DNA of 5,609 nt, from NCBI GenBank assembly GCA_017302355.1, contig JAFLDQ010000198.1:1-5609 (forward strand), in the 5' to 3' direction. The translations under genes and the position numbers were made by a program. The notes beneath the pieces are model-generated. The model saw nothing but the letters and a program-made list of their open reading frames with translations, was not told the origin of the DNA and did no database searches. Source of the DNA: Dechloromonas sp. (GTDB taxonomy: Bacteria; Pseudomonadota; Gammaproteobacteria; Burkholderiales; Rhodocyclaceae). Shown here piece by piece: positions 1 through 5,609 of the stretch. Position 1 is the stretch's first letter; each line of letters opens with the position of its first letter.

Positions 1-1
1 C

Positions 2-1675
2 GGGGGGCGCCGTATCATTACCGCAATAGGCGGCGTCGGCGCCGCCTGGAGCGCGGTCGCCGTCGGCAACACGTTCGCCCTTGGTTCCGCAATCGAGCCG
101 GCGGCTTCCGCGGCGCGGCGCTGGAGCGTAGCGGCGGCCGGGATCGTGCTCAGTGTCGTGTTGCTGCACCTGCTCTATCTCAAGGTGCTTCCGCTGACTC
201 CCGAGGAAGCCTATTACTGGAACTACTCGATCCGGCTCGACTTCGGCTACCTCGACCACCCGCCGCTGGTGGCCTGGCTGATCGCGCTGGTCGAAAGCAT
301 CTTCGGGCATGGCGAGGCCAGCATCCGCCTCGCCGCGCTCGCCTGCATGGCGGTGATGACGGCCTTCGTCTACCACCTGGCCCTGCGCATGGTCGAGCGG
401 CCAGCCGCCCTGGTCGCGGCGGCGTTCGCGGCGCTGACTCCCTACGGCTTCTTCATCGCGGGATTCATGATCTCGCCGGATGCGCCGCTGGCCGCGGCGT
501 GGGGCGCCTGCCTCTATTTCCTGCACCGCGCGCTGGTCGGGAACGAACACCGCGCCTGGTACGGCGTCGGCATCGCGCTCGGGCTGGGCCTGCTTGCCAA
601 GTACACCATCGCCATACTGGGGCCGGCGACCCTGGCTTTCTGCCTCGTCGACCGGCGCTCGCGCGCCTGGTTCCTGCGCCCGCATCCCTACATTGCGGTA
701 CTGATCGCCGCTGTCCTGTTCGCGCCCGTGATCTACTGGAACTTCGCCAACGACTGGGCGTCTTTCCGTTTCCAGGGGGGCGGGCGCTTCGGCGACGAAC
801 GGCAGTTCAGCCTGCACCACCTGCTGCTGAACATCGTCCTAGTCGCCACCCCGCTGCCGCTCATGGTTCTGCCGTTGCTCTTCGCCCGGCGGTGGACGGG
901 CGATGCCTCGCCGTTTCCCGAACCCGCGCACGCCGAGGCGCGCAACCGGCTGTTCGTGGTCTGTTTCGTTTTTGTCCCGCTCGCCGTGTTCGCCTGGAGC
1001 GCCCTCAAGCACATTCCGCGCCTCAACTGGACCGGCCCGATCTGGCTCGCCACCCTGCCGCTGCTGGGCTGGACGATCGTCCGCGCCGGCGCGCTGCGCT
1101 GGCGCGGACTCGGAACCGCGGTGCGCCTGACCGCGGGCAAGGTCATCGGCGCCTTGCTGGTCATCCATGCGCTGGTCACTTACCACCTGGTCCTGGGGAT
1201 CCCCGGGGTTCCCTATTCGCCGTCGTTTGCCAAGGCGATCGGCTGGCAGGCGGCCACAAAGGAACTGCGGACGGTGCACGACCGGATTGCGCGCGAAACC
1301 GGCGTCTCGCCGGTCATCGTCGGCATGGACAAGTACAACACCGCGAGCCAGATCGCCTTCTACGGCGCCCGGCCCTTCGTCTTGCCGGGGCAGGCGCCGC
1401 TGCAGGCGACATCGATCGAGACGTTCACCAGCAATTCGCTGATGTTCAACTACTGGGATCCGCCCGGCCAGTTCCGCGGCCGCACTCTGGTCATGGTCGC
1501 GCGCAACCGCGAATACCTGGCGACCGATCGGCTCGCGCCGCACTTCGGCGAACTGGATACGACGATTCATCCGCTGAGGCTGGCGAACACCGGGCCTGGC
1601 GGCGACGGCCGGCGGATTGCCGACTACTTCTACCGGATCGGTTACGACTTCCGGCCCGCGCCCGGCGAACGCTGA
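2..1675 (+). CDS. ArnT/PMT-type membrane glycosyltransferase (GT39 family), 5' end outside the window
   Basis: A polytopic inner-membrane protein that probably moves a sugar from a polyprenyl-phosphate carrier to an acceptor on the periplasmic face, as ArnT and PMT enzymes do; the real substrate cannot be told. Seen here: the first-loop acidic motif PEEAYYW, then DHPPLVAWL, the LLAKYTIAIL segment, the YWNFANDWASFRFQ loop and the LNWTGPIW motif, all typical of bacterial GT39 proteins, with about ten or more hydrophobic helices and a soluble C-terminal tail of roughly 145 residues (containing VGMDKYNTAS). Start: the first usual start codon is GTG at 146 (509 aa), but that would cut into the first membrane helix (AAAGIVLSVVLLHLLYL), and the frame is open with G/C-rich third positions back to base 2 with no ATG, GTG or TTG. 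I therefore treat it as 5'-partial, possibly with a further N-terminal segment or fused domain. It ends in TGA well before the riboflavin genes and is probably a separate transcription unit. Confidence 0.85.
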   Translation, partial: GGRRIITAIGGVGAAWSAVAVGNTFALGSAIEPAASAARRWSVAAAGIVLSVVLLHLLYLKVLPLTPEEAYYWNYSIRLDFGYLDHPPLVAWLIALVESIFGHGEASIRLAALACMAVMTAFVYHLALRMVERPAALVAAAFAALTPYGFFIAGFMISPDAPLAAAWGACLYFLHRALVGNEHRAWYGVGIALGLGLLAKYTIAILGPATLAFCLVDRRSRAWFLRPHPYIAVLIAAVLFAPVIYWNFANDWASFRFQGGGRFGDERQFSLHHLLLNIVLVATPLPLMVLPLLFARRWTGDASPFPEPAHAEARNRLFVVCFVFVPLAVFAWSALKHIPRLNWTGPIWLATLPLLGWTIVRAGALRWRGLGTAVRLTAGKVIGALLVIHALVTYHLVLGIPGVPYSPSFAKAIGWQAATKELRTVHDRIARETGVSPVIVGMDKYNTASQIAFYGARPFVLPGQAPLQATSIETFTSNSLMFNYWDPPGQFRGRTLVMVARNREYLATDRLAPHFGELDTTIHPLRLANTGPGGDGRRIADYFYRIGYDFRPAPGER

Positions 1676-1826
1676 ACGGTCCCGTCGAGTACCGCCCGTC
1701 CGAACGGCTGACCATGCGAGACCGGGCCGGCCGGATTGGCGAAGGTCGCCAGGAATTGGGGAACGTCGCCGGATCCCCGAGGTCGCCGCGGCTTTCGCGC
1801 CGGACATTTCTGCCCATTTCCGGGGG

Positions 1827-1919
1827 TTGACCGCAACCATCGGAACTTTTCTCCTCGCCCTGCTCGCCGGCCTCGCGCTGCCCGCGGCGGCCGCCGAGCG
1901 CCCCGTCGCCGCGCTAAAG
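1827..1919 (+). pseudogene. Signal-peptide-like coding remnant, possibly the 5' end of a lost exported-protein gene
   Basis: From a TTG at 1827 the frame reads as a short N-region, a hydrophobic core (GTFLLALLAGLALP) and an AAAA-E junction that looks like a signal peptidase I site, followed by only a few more residues before the sequence loses protein-like character. Third codon positions in this stretch are G/C-rich like those of real genes nearby. There is no in-frame stop, so the frame continues straight into ribBX at 1983. Possible explanations are a decayed gene whose body was deleted, a chance reading of GC-rich spacer, or (least likely) a real N-terminal extension of RibBX. A secreted RibB would make no metabolic sense, because the substrate ribulose 5-phosphate is cytosolic. 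No family can be named. Confidence 0.3.
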
Positions 1920-1941
1920 TCATGTGCCGCCCGCCTGTTTC

Positions 1942-1950
1942 TGCGAAAAT
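1942..1950 (+). promoter_or_regulatory. Possible extended -10 promoter element for the ribBX operon
   Basis: TGCGAAAAT fits the extended -10 pattern TGn followed by a hexamer with four of six matches to TATAAT. It lies about 33 bases before the ribBX start codon. No reasonable -35 box is present at 16-18 bases upstream, so this rests on the extended -10 only. A competing weak candidate is TAAAGT at 1915-1920. Some promoter is expected in this spacer because the five-gene operon starts here. Confidence 0.25.
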
Positions 1951-1982
1951 GTCACCCCCGTTTGCGCAGTTTCCGGATTTCC

Positions 1983-3092
1983 ATGCCTCCTCATCCCGCC
2001 ATCGCCCCCACCGTTGAAATCGTCGCCGAACTGAAGGCGGGCCGCATGGTCGTCCTCGTCGATGAAGAAGAGCGCGAGAACGAAGGCGATCTCGTCATGG
2101 CCGCCGAGCACATCACGCCGGAGGCCATCAACTTCATGGCCAGATACGGGCGCGGGCTGATCTGTCTGACCCTGACCGAGGAGCGCTGCCGCAAGCTGGG
2201 GCTGGTGCAGATGGCGCGCAACAACCGGACGCAATACGGCACGGCGTTCACCGTCTCGATCGAGGCCGCCGAAGGGGTCACCACCGGCATCTCCGCCGCC
2301 GACCGGGCGCGCACGATCCAGGTTGCCGTCGCCAGGAGCTCGACGGCCGACGACATCGTCCAGCCCGGCCATGTCTTCCCGATCACCGCGCGCCCCGGCG
2401 GTGTGCTGGTGCGCGCCGGGCACACCGAAGCCGGCTGCGACCTGGCCGGGATGGCCGGCCTGGAACCGGCATCGGTCATCTGCGAGATCATGAACGATGA
2501 CGGCACGATGGCGCGCCTGCCCGAACTCATCGAATTCGCCCGCGAACACGGCCTCAAGATCGGCACCATCACCGACCTGATCCACTATCGCGCCGCCTCC
2601 GAAACCCTGGTCGAGCGCGTCACCAGCAAGACGATCCAGACCGCCCACGGCGAATTCATGCTGCACGCCTATGTCGACCGCGCCGGCGGCGCGACGCACC
2701 TGGCGCTGGTCAAGGGCGAGATCGCGGCTGGCACGGAAACGCTGGTGCGTGTCCACGAACCGCTCTCGGTACTCGACTTCATCGACCCCGGCAGCAAGCC
2801 GCAGTCATTCTCGATCGACGAGGCGCAGGCGGCGCTGGCCAGGAACGGCCATGGCGTCATCGTCCTGATGCACCGGCCGGAGGACGGCGAGGCGCTGCTT
2901 GCCCGCCTGACCAGCGACGCGCCGCGTGCCCGCGGCAAGTGGGATCCGCGCACCTACGGCATCGGCGCCCAGATCCTGCGCGATCTCGGCGTCGGCAAGA
3001 TGCGCCTGCTCTCCAGTCCGCGGCGGATGCCCTCCATGACCGGCTTCAGCCTCGAAGTCACCGGTTTCATCACTTCCCCCGCGGAGCTCTGA
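1983..3092 (+). CDS. ribBX: RibBX: 3,4-dihydroxy-2-butanone 4-phosphate synthase with a degenerate GTP cyclohydrolase II-like domain (often annotated RibBA)
   Basis: A cytosolic riboflavin enzyme of 369 aa. The N-terminal domain (about residues 8-203) converts ribulose 5-phosphate to dihydroxybutanone phosphate plus formate. Its signature residues are intact: the acidic metal loop [11 protein letters not shown] (27-37), YGTAFTVS (85-92), [12 protein letters not shown] (100-111), [11 protein letters not shown] (130-140), RAGHTEA (144-150) and the CEIMNDDG segment (167-174). The C-terminal domain (about 208-369) aligns with GTP cyclohydrolase II at RVHEP (256-260) and [12 protein letters not shown] (325-336), but the three zinc cysteines are absent: the family's ECLTGD and RCDCG motifs are replaced by EPLSVLD and SKPQS. 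The RQEGRNIG catalytic loop is also lost ([10 protein letters not shown]). It therefore almost certainly lacks GTP cyclohydrolase activity, matching the RibBX variant known from Proteobacteria such as Shewanella. The start at 1983 gives the usual RibB N-terminus; the Shine-Dalgarno is weak (GGA at 1975-1977). It is first in the operon. Confidence 0.95.
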   Translation: MPPHPAIAPTVEIVAELKAGRMVVLVDEEERENEGDLVMAAEHITPEAINFMARYGRGLICLTLTEERCRKLGLVQMARNNRTQYGTAFTVSIEAAEGVTTGISAADRARTIQVAVARSSTADDIVQPGHVFPITARPGGVLVRAGHTEAGCDLAGMAGLEPASVICEIMNDDGTMARLPELIEFAREHGLKIGTITDLIHYRAASETLVERVTSKTIQTAHGEFMLHAYVDRAGGATHLALVKGEIAAGTETLVRVHEPLSVLDFIDPGSKPQSFSIDEAQAALARNGHGVIVLMHRPEDGEALLARLTSDAPRARGKWDPRTYGIGAQILRDLGVGKMRLLSSPRRMPSMTGFSLEVTGFITSPAEL

Positions 3093-3095
3093 GCC

Positions 3096-3569
3096 ATGTC
3101 CCGTTTCGACAACATTTTCGAATACGATAGCTCCCTCGCCGGCGCCGGCCTGCGTATCGGCATCGTCATGAGCCGCTTCAACCTGCCGCTCTGCGAAGGC
3201 CTGCTCTCGGCCTGCATCGCCGAGCTGAAGCGCCTCGGCGTCGCCGACGGCGACATGGCCATCGCCGACGTGCCGGGCGCGCTGGAAATCCCGCTCGTTC
3301 TGCAGACCATGGCGCAGAGCGGCCGCTACGACGCGCTGGTCGCCCTCGGAGCGGTGATTCGCGGCGAGACCTATCACTTCGAGGTGGTCTCGAACGACTC
3401 CTGCCGCGCCGTGATGGACGTGCAACTTGACACCGGCATCCCGATCGCCAACGGCATCCTGACCTGTGAGAGCGACGAACAGGCCGAGGCCCGCATGCAG
3501 CAGAAGGGCAGCGATTGCGCCCAGGCCGCCGTCGAGATGGCCAACCTGCAGAGGGCGCTCGGTCAATGA
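3096..3569 (+). CDS. ribH: 6,7-dimethyl-8-ribityllumazine synthase (RibH)
   Basis: This enzyme condenses dihydroxybutanone phosphate, made by the upstream gene's product, with 5-amino-6-ribitylaminouracil to give lumazine, the immediate precursor of riboflavin. The 157-aa length is normal for the family, which forms pentamers or 60-mer shells. Visible motifs are SRFN (26-29) in the substrate pocket, [10 protein letters not shown] (58-67), [13 protein letters not shown] (84-96) with the catalytic histidine at 94, and [13 protein letters not shown] (121-133), where Arg133 occupies the place of the phosphate-binding arginine. The ATG lies 3 bases after the ribBX stop, with GGAG at 3083-3086 as Shine-Dalgarno inside the ribBX end, so translation is probably coupled. 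It overlaps nusB by four bases (ATGA), the classic ribH-nusB pairing of proteobacteria. Confidence 0.97.
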   Translation: MSRFDNIFEYDSSLAGAGLRIGIVMSRFNLPLCEGLLSACIAELKRLGVADGDMAIADVPGALEIPLVLQTMAQSGRYDALVALGAVIRGETYHFEVVSNDSCRAVMDVQLDTGIPIANGILTCESDEQAEARMQQKGSDCAQAAVEMANLQRALGQ

Positions 3570-4054
3570 CCATCTTCGCCAGCGACACCGGGCAGCCGCA
3601 GGAACCCAAGGCGCCGCCCCGGTCGGCCCGCCGCCGTGCCCGCGAGTTCGTACTGCAGGGCCTTTACCAGTGGCGGGTCGGCGGCGCCGATGAAGCCGCC
3701 ATCGAAGCGCAGATCCCCGAGATGGAGGATTTCGCCAGGGCAGACCGCGATTTCTTCGTCGCCACGCTGCGCGGGGTGATCGGCCAGCACGAAAGGCTGA
3801 CGGCGCTGGTCGCGGCGCACATCGACCGCCCGTTCAACGAGTTGTCGCCGATCGAAGCCTGCGTCCTGCTGATGGGCGCGCACGAACTGGCCGACAACCC
3901 GGAAACCCCCTACCGGGTGATCATCAACGAGGCGATCGAACTGACCAAGTCCTTCGGCGGCACCGATGGCCACAAGTACGTCAATGGCGTCCTCGACAAG
4001 GTGGCGGCCGCGCTGCGCCCGGCGGAAGTGAAGGCCAGGAAGACGGGGCGTTGA
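3566..4054 (+). CDS. nusB: Transcription antitermination factor NusB
   Basis: NusB pairs with S10 (NusE) on boxA RNA in the rRNA antitermination complex, helping RNA polymerase read through rRNA operons. The 162-aa product has the arginine-rich N-terminal helix [16 protein letters not shown] (21-36) that contacts RNA, the [16 protein letters not shown] helix (93-108) and the strongly conserved C-terminal block [12 protein letters not shown] (120-131) followed by [12 protein letters not shown] (136-147). The ATG at 3566 overlaps the ribH stop as ATGA and has GAGGG (3551-3555) upstream. An in-frame start at 3515 inside ribH would be 17 codons longer and has no support. The first 20 residues ([16 protein letters not shown]) are a polar, proline-bearing extension ahead of the usual NusB start, so a shorter protein is conceivable, but no ATG or GTG lies within it. 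Confidence 0.96.
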   Translation: MTIFASDTGQPQEPKAPPRSARRRAREFVLQGLYQWRVGGADEAAIEAQIPEMEDFARADRDFFVATLRGVIGQHERLTALVAAHIDRPFNELSPIEACVLLMGAHELADNPETPYRVIINEAIELTKSFGGTDGHKYVNGVLDKVAAALRPAEVKARKTGR

Positions 4055-5022
4055 TGCCGGGGGAGTTCGCCCTGATCGGCCAGTATTTCGCGCGGGCCAC
4101 GCCGTCGGCGATCCTCGGCCCCGGCGATGACTGCGCCCTGGTGCAGCCAACCCCCGGCAAGGAGCTGGCGATCACCACCGACATGCTGGTCGCCGGCACA
4201 CATTTCCTGCCAGATACCGACCCGCACAACCTTGGCTGGAAGGCGCTGGCCGTCAATCTCTCCGATCTCGCCGCGATGGGCGCCACGCCGCGCTGGGCGC
4301 TGCTCGCCGGCAGCCTGCCGGCGGTCGACGAGGCCTGGATCGCCAGGTTCGCCGCCGGCTTCTTCGCCTGCGCCGCCGAATACGGGGTCGATGTCGTCGG
4401 CGGCGACACGACGTGCGGGCCGCTGAATGTCTGCGTCACCGCGCTCGGCGAATGCGAACCGGGCCAGGCGCTGCGCCGCGACGGCGCACGGGCCGGCGAC
4501 CTGGTCTGGGTCTCCGGCCGTCCCGGGCTGGCCAGCCTCGGCCTCGCCCAATTGCAAGGCCGGATCGATTTGCCCGAACCGTGGAACCGCCTGTGCGTGA
4601 CCGCGCTCGAAAAGCCGCAGCCGCGTGTCACCCTTGGCCGGGCCCTGGTCGGGTTCGCTTCCGCCGCCATCGATGTCTCCGACGGCCTGCTCGCCGACCT
4701 CGGGCACATCGGCGAACGCTCCGGGCTGGCCAGCGCCGTCCACCTCGTCCAGCTGCCACACCTGCCCAGGGGCGAGACCTGCGATGCCGGTCTGCGCCGC
4801 CTGGCGCTCGAATGCCAGCTGGCCGGCGGCGACGACTATGAGATCTGTTTCACCACGCCCGCGGGACAGGCGAACGCCGTCGGCGCGATTGCCGCGCGTC
4901 TCGAATTGCCGCTGTGGTGCATCGGCAGCATGGTCGCCGGCCGCGCCGGAGAAGTGACGGTCCTCGACCCCGACGACAATCCGATTGAATTTCCGCGGCG
5001 AGGCTACGACCACTTTGCCTGA
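4054..5022 (+). CDS. thiL: Thiamine-monophosphate kinase (ThiL)
   Basis: Phosphorylates thiamine monophosphate with ATP to thiamine pyrophosphate, the last step of the pathway. The 322-aa length is usual for this PurM/AIRS-superfamily enzyme. Motifs in order: GPGDDCALV (22-30) and TTDMLVAGTHF (41-51), which bind Mg2+ and nucleotide; KALAVNLSDLAAMGA (63-77); VVGGDTT (114-120); the second-half motif AIDVSDGLLADLGHI (205-219); and LAGGDDYEICF (256-266) near the C-terminus. All metal-binding aspartates seen in the family are present. The ATG at 4054 shares its A with the nusB stop (TGATG), and AGGAAG at 4037-4042 can serve as Shine-Dalgarno, so translation should be coupled to nusB. A TTG one codon earlier (4051) is possible but less likely. 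The 3' end overlaps the start of pgpA. Confidence 0.97.
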   Translation: MPGEFALIGQYFARATPSAILGPGDDCALVQPTPGKELAITTDMLVAGTHFLPDTDPHNLGWKALAVNLSDLAAMGATPRWALLAGSLPAVDEAWIARFAAGFFACAAEYGVDVVGGDTTCGPLNVCVTALGECEPGQALRRDGARAGDLVWVSGRPGLASLGLAQLQGRIDLPEPWNRLCVTALEKPQPRVTLGRALVGFASAAIDVSDGLLADLGHIGERSGLASAVHLVQLPHLPRGETCDAGLRRLALECQLAGGDDYEICFTTPAGQANAVGAIAARLELPLWCIGSMVAGRAGEVTVLDPDDNPIEFPRRGYDHFA

Positions 5023-5512
5023 ATCCTCGCGAGGCGCGCCCGGCCTCAAGTTCCTTTTTGCCCACCCGGCGCATTTCCTCGCCTGCGGCTGCGGCAGCGG
5101 GCTCGCGCCGTGGGCGCCCGGCACCTTCGGCACGCTGTTCGCCTGGCTGAGCTTCAACGTCTTCCAGCCATACTTCAGCGATTTCGAGCTTCTCGGGCTG
5201 TTCGCCGCCGCCTATCTCCTCGGCATCTGGATCATCGACAAGGCCGGCAAGGCGCTGGGCGACCCCGACCACGGCAGCATCGTCTGGGACGAGATCGTCC
5301 CTTTCTGGCTGGTCCTGCTCATGACGCCGGACGCTTTCCTCTGGCAGGCCGCCGCCTTCGGACTGTTCCGGCTGTTCGACATCACCAAGCCGCAGCCGGC
5401 CCGCTACTTCGACGACCATGTCAAGAACGGCTTCGGCGTGATGGCCGACGACCTCGTCGCCGCCGGCTACACGCTGCTCTGTCTGGCGCTGCTGAAAATC
5501 GCCCTTTCCTGA
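5015..5512 (+). CDS. pgpA: Phosphatidylglycerophosphatase A (PgpA)
   Basis: An inner-membrane enzyme that removes the phosphate from phosphatidylglycerophosphate to give phosphatidylglycerol. Counting from TTG 5015 the product is 165 aa, about the usual size. Motifs: GSGLAPWAPGTFGTL (27-41), the metal-binding DHGSIVWDEIV (85-95), FRLFDITKPQPARYFDD (118-134) and GFGVMADDLVAAGY (139-152). Three to four hydrophobic helices are visible (about 41-50, 57-74, 95-115, 149-163). The start is uncertain: no ATG or GTG is suitably placed. TTG at 5015 overlaps thiL by 8 bases with GCGAGG (4998-5003) upstream. TTG at 4985 would give 175 aa with a less typical N-terminus. It is the last gene of the coupled operon; the thiL-pgpA pair is common in proteobacteria. 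Confidence 0.94.
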   Translation: MPESSRGAPGLKFLFAHPAHFLACGCGSGLAPWAPGTFGTLFAWLSFNVFQPYFSDFELLGLFAAAYLLGIWIIDKAGKALGDPDHGSIVWDEIVPFWLVLLMTPDAFLWQAAAFGLFRLFDITKPQPARYFDDHVKNGFGVMADDLVAAGYTLLCLALLKIALS

Positions 5513-5537
5513 CGGTCGACCGCAACCGGCATAGAAT
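5509..5537 (+). promoter_or_regulatory. Sigma-70-type promoter ahead of the last gene
   Basis: CTGACG (5509-5514, four of six matches to TTGACA) and TAGAAT (5532-5537, five of six to TATAAT) are separated by exactly 17 bases. The -35 box overlaps the pgpA stop codon. Transcription would start near 5544, giving a leader of about 25 bases before the ATG at 5569. This suggests that the downstream gene has its own promoter rather than depending on the riboflavin operon. Confidence 0.55.
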
Positions 5538-5543
5538 GCCGGT
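5525..5543. repeat. Perfect inverted repeat overlapping the -10 box, downstream of pgpA
   Basis: ACCGGCAT, loop AGA, ATGCCGGT: an 8-bp perfect stem with a 3-base loop starting 13 bases after the pgpA stop. It could act as a terminator for the operon, but it lacks the following run of T residues (TGTTCCCC instead). It could equally be an operator, since the TAGAAT -10 hexamer sits across its centre. Chance symmetry around a -10 box is also possible. Confidence 0.5.
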
Positions 5544-5568
5544 GTTCCCCATCGCCCGGAGCACCGCC

Positions 5569-5609
5569 ATGAGCCACAAGCACGCACACCTGATGCGGAC
5601 GATCTTCCA
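5569..5609 (+). CDS. Start of a small unidentified gene, cut by the window end (possibly HicA-like)
   Basis: Only 13 codons are present (MSHKHAHLMRTIF). The ATG at 5569 has a good Shine-Dalgarno (GGAG, 5558-5561) at 7 bases, and a well-spaced promoter lies just upstream, so the start is credible. The His/Lys-rich opening followed by L-x-x-IF resembles, from memory, small HicA-like hypothetical proteins that begin with MSHKH or a similar sequence in betaproteobacteria. Thirteen residues are too few to identify a family, so the product is left unnamed. Confidence 0.55.
   Translation, partial: MSHKHAHLMRTIF

Larger units (their letters stand above)
1676..1982. other. Spacer between the glycosyltransferase and ribBX, with a signal-peptide-like remnant
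   Basis: This 307-base spacer holds no complete gene that I can support. Bases 1676-1826 have no coding character I trust; they include three loose copies of a GAAsGTCGCC-like 10-mer (1741, 1761, 1778) and a small hairpin at 1738-1750 without a T-run. Bases 1827-1919 read in one frame as a secretion-signal-like peptide (see the pseudogene entry). The rest, 1920-1982, is the presumed 5' leader of ribBX, with a weak extended -10 candidate. I looked for the conserved FMN riboswitch (RFN) sequence blocks and did not see them. No tRNA-like or long inverted repeat is apparent. Confidence 0.6.

Noticed and set aside
1738..1750. Small hairpin GGCGA-AGG-TCGCC as a terminator for the glycosyltransferase gene
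   Set aside because: Only 5-6 paired bases and no T-run after it; such stems are common by chance in GC-rich DNA.
499..1830. Long + strand frame of 443 codons overlapping the glycosyltransferase
   Set aside because: Arg/Pro/Ala-rich product without motifs in a shifted frame over a well-supported membrane protein; a shadow frame.
839..1840. Long open frame on the minus strand opposite the glycosyltransferase (333 codons)
   Set aside because: It mirrors the codon structure of the clear + strand gene; the translation is low-complexity (R, G, D, A-rich) with no recognisable motif, as expected of antisense frames in GC-rich DNA.
1827..1855. TTGACC as a -35 box for ribBX
   Set aside because: The hexamer is good, but at 16-18 bases downstream there is only a C/T-rich stretch with no usable -10.
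1617..1982. Upstream extension of ribBX to give a 491-aa protein
   Set aside because: The extra 122 residues include the end of the glycosyltransferase gene in another frame and a signal-like segment; RibB-type proteins begin near the ATG at 1983 and are cytosolic.
3910..5157. 415-codon minus-strand frame opposite nusB, thiL and pgpA
   Set aside because: It runs across three well-supported + strand genes and has no family features; a composition artefact.
1..5609. CRISPR array, insertion sequence, tRNA or phage element
   Set aside because: No regularly spaced repeats, transposase motifs, terminal inverted repeats or tRNA-like cloverleaf were seen on either strand.

Overview
The window is GC-rich, compactly packed bacterial DNA with almost every gene on the + strand. 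The gene order (riboflavin genes, nusB, thiL, pgpA), the high G/C at third codon positions and the style of the proteins point to a betaproteobacterium, most likely of the Rhodocyclales. That taxonomic call is an inference from gene order and protein appearance, not from a search.

Layout. Bases 2-1675 hold the C-terminal part of a polytopic ArnT/PMT-type (GT39) glycosyltransferase whose reading frame runs in from upstream. A 307-base spacer follows (1676-1982). It carries no convincing complete gene, but it does contain a signal-peptide-like coding remnant (about 1827-1919) and only weak promoter candidates. From 1983 to 5512 five genes are packed head to tail: ribBX (annotated as ribBA in many genomes), ribH, nusB, thiL and pgpA. 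Their junctions are a 3-base gap, a 4-base ATGA overlap, a 1-base TGATG overlap and a short overlap of thiL with pgpA, so they are almost certainly one translationally coupled operon. After pgpA a new promoter, whose -10 lies inside a perfect hairpin, leads into the first 13 codons of another gene at 5569, which runs off the end.

How the genes fit together. RibB makes dihydroxybutanone phosphate, which RibH condenses with the pyrimidine amine to give the direct riboflavin precursor. ThiL makes thiamine pyrophosphate, so two vitamin cofactor pathways share the transcript. NusB is the rRNA antitermination factor and PgpA makes phosphatidylglycerol, so the operon ties cofactor supply to general growth functions. 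This is a housekeeping locus and I see no new defence or mobile system in it.

Points most worth a second look: the RibA half of the RibBA-like protein has lost its zinc cysteines and catalytic arginine loop, so a separate ribA is needed elsewhere; the signal-peptide-like remnant lies in frame with ribBX; no FMN riboswitch is visible; and a hairpin overlaps a -10 box ahead of the last gene.
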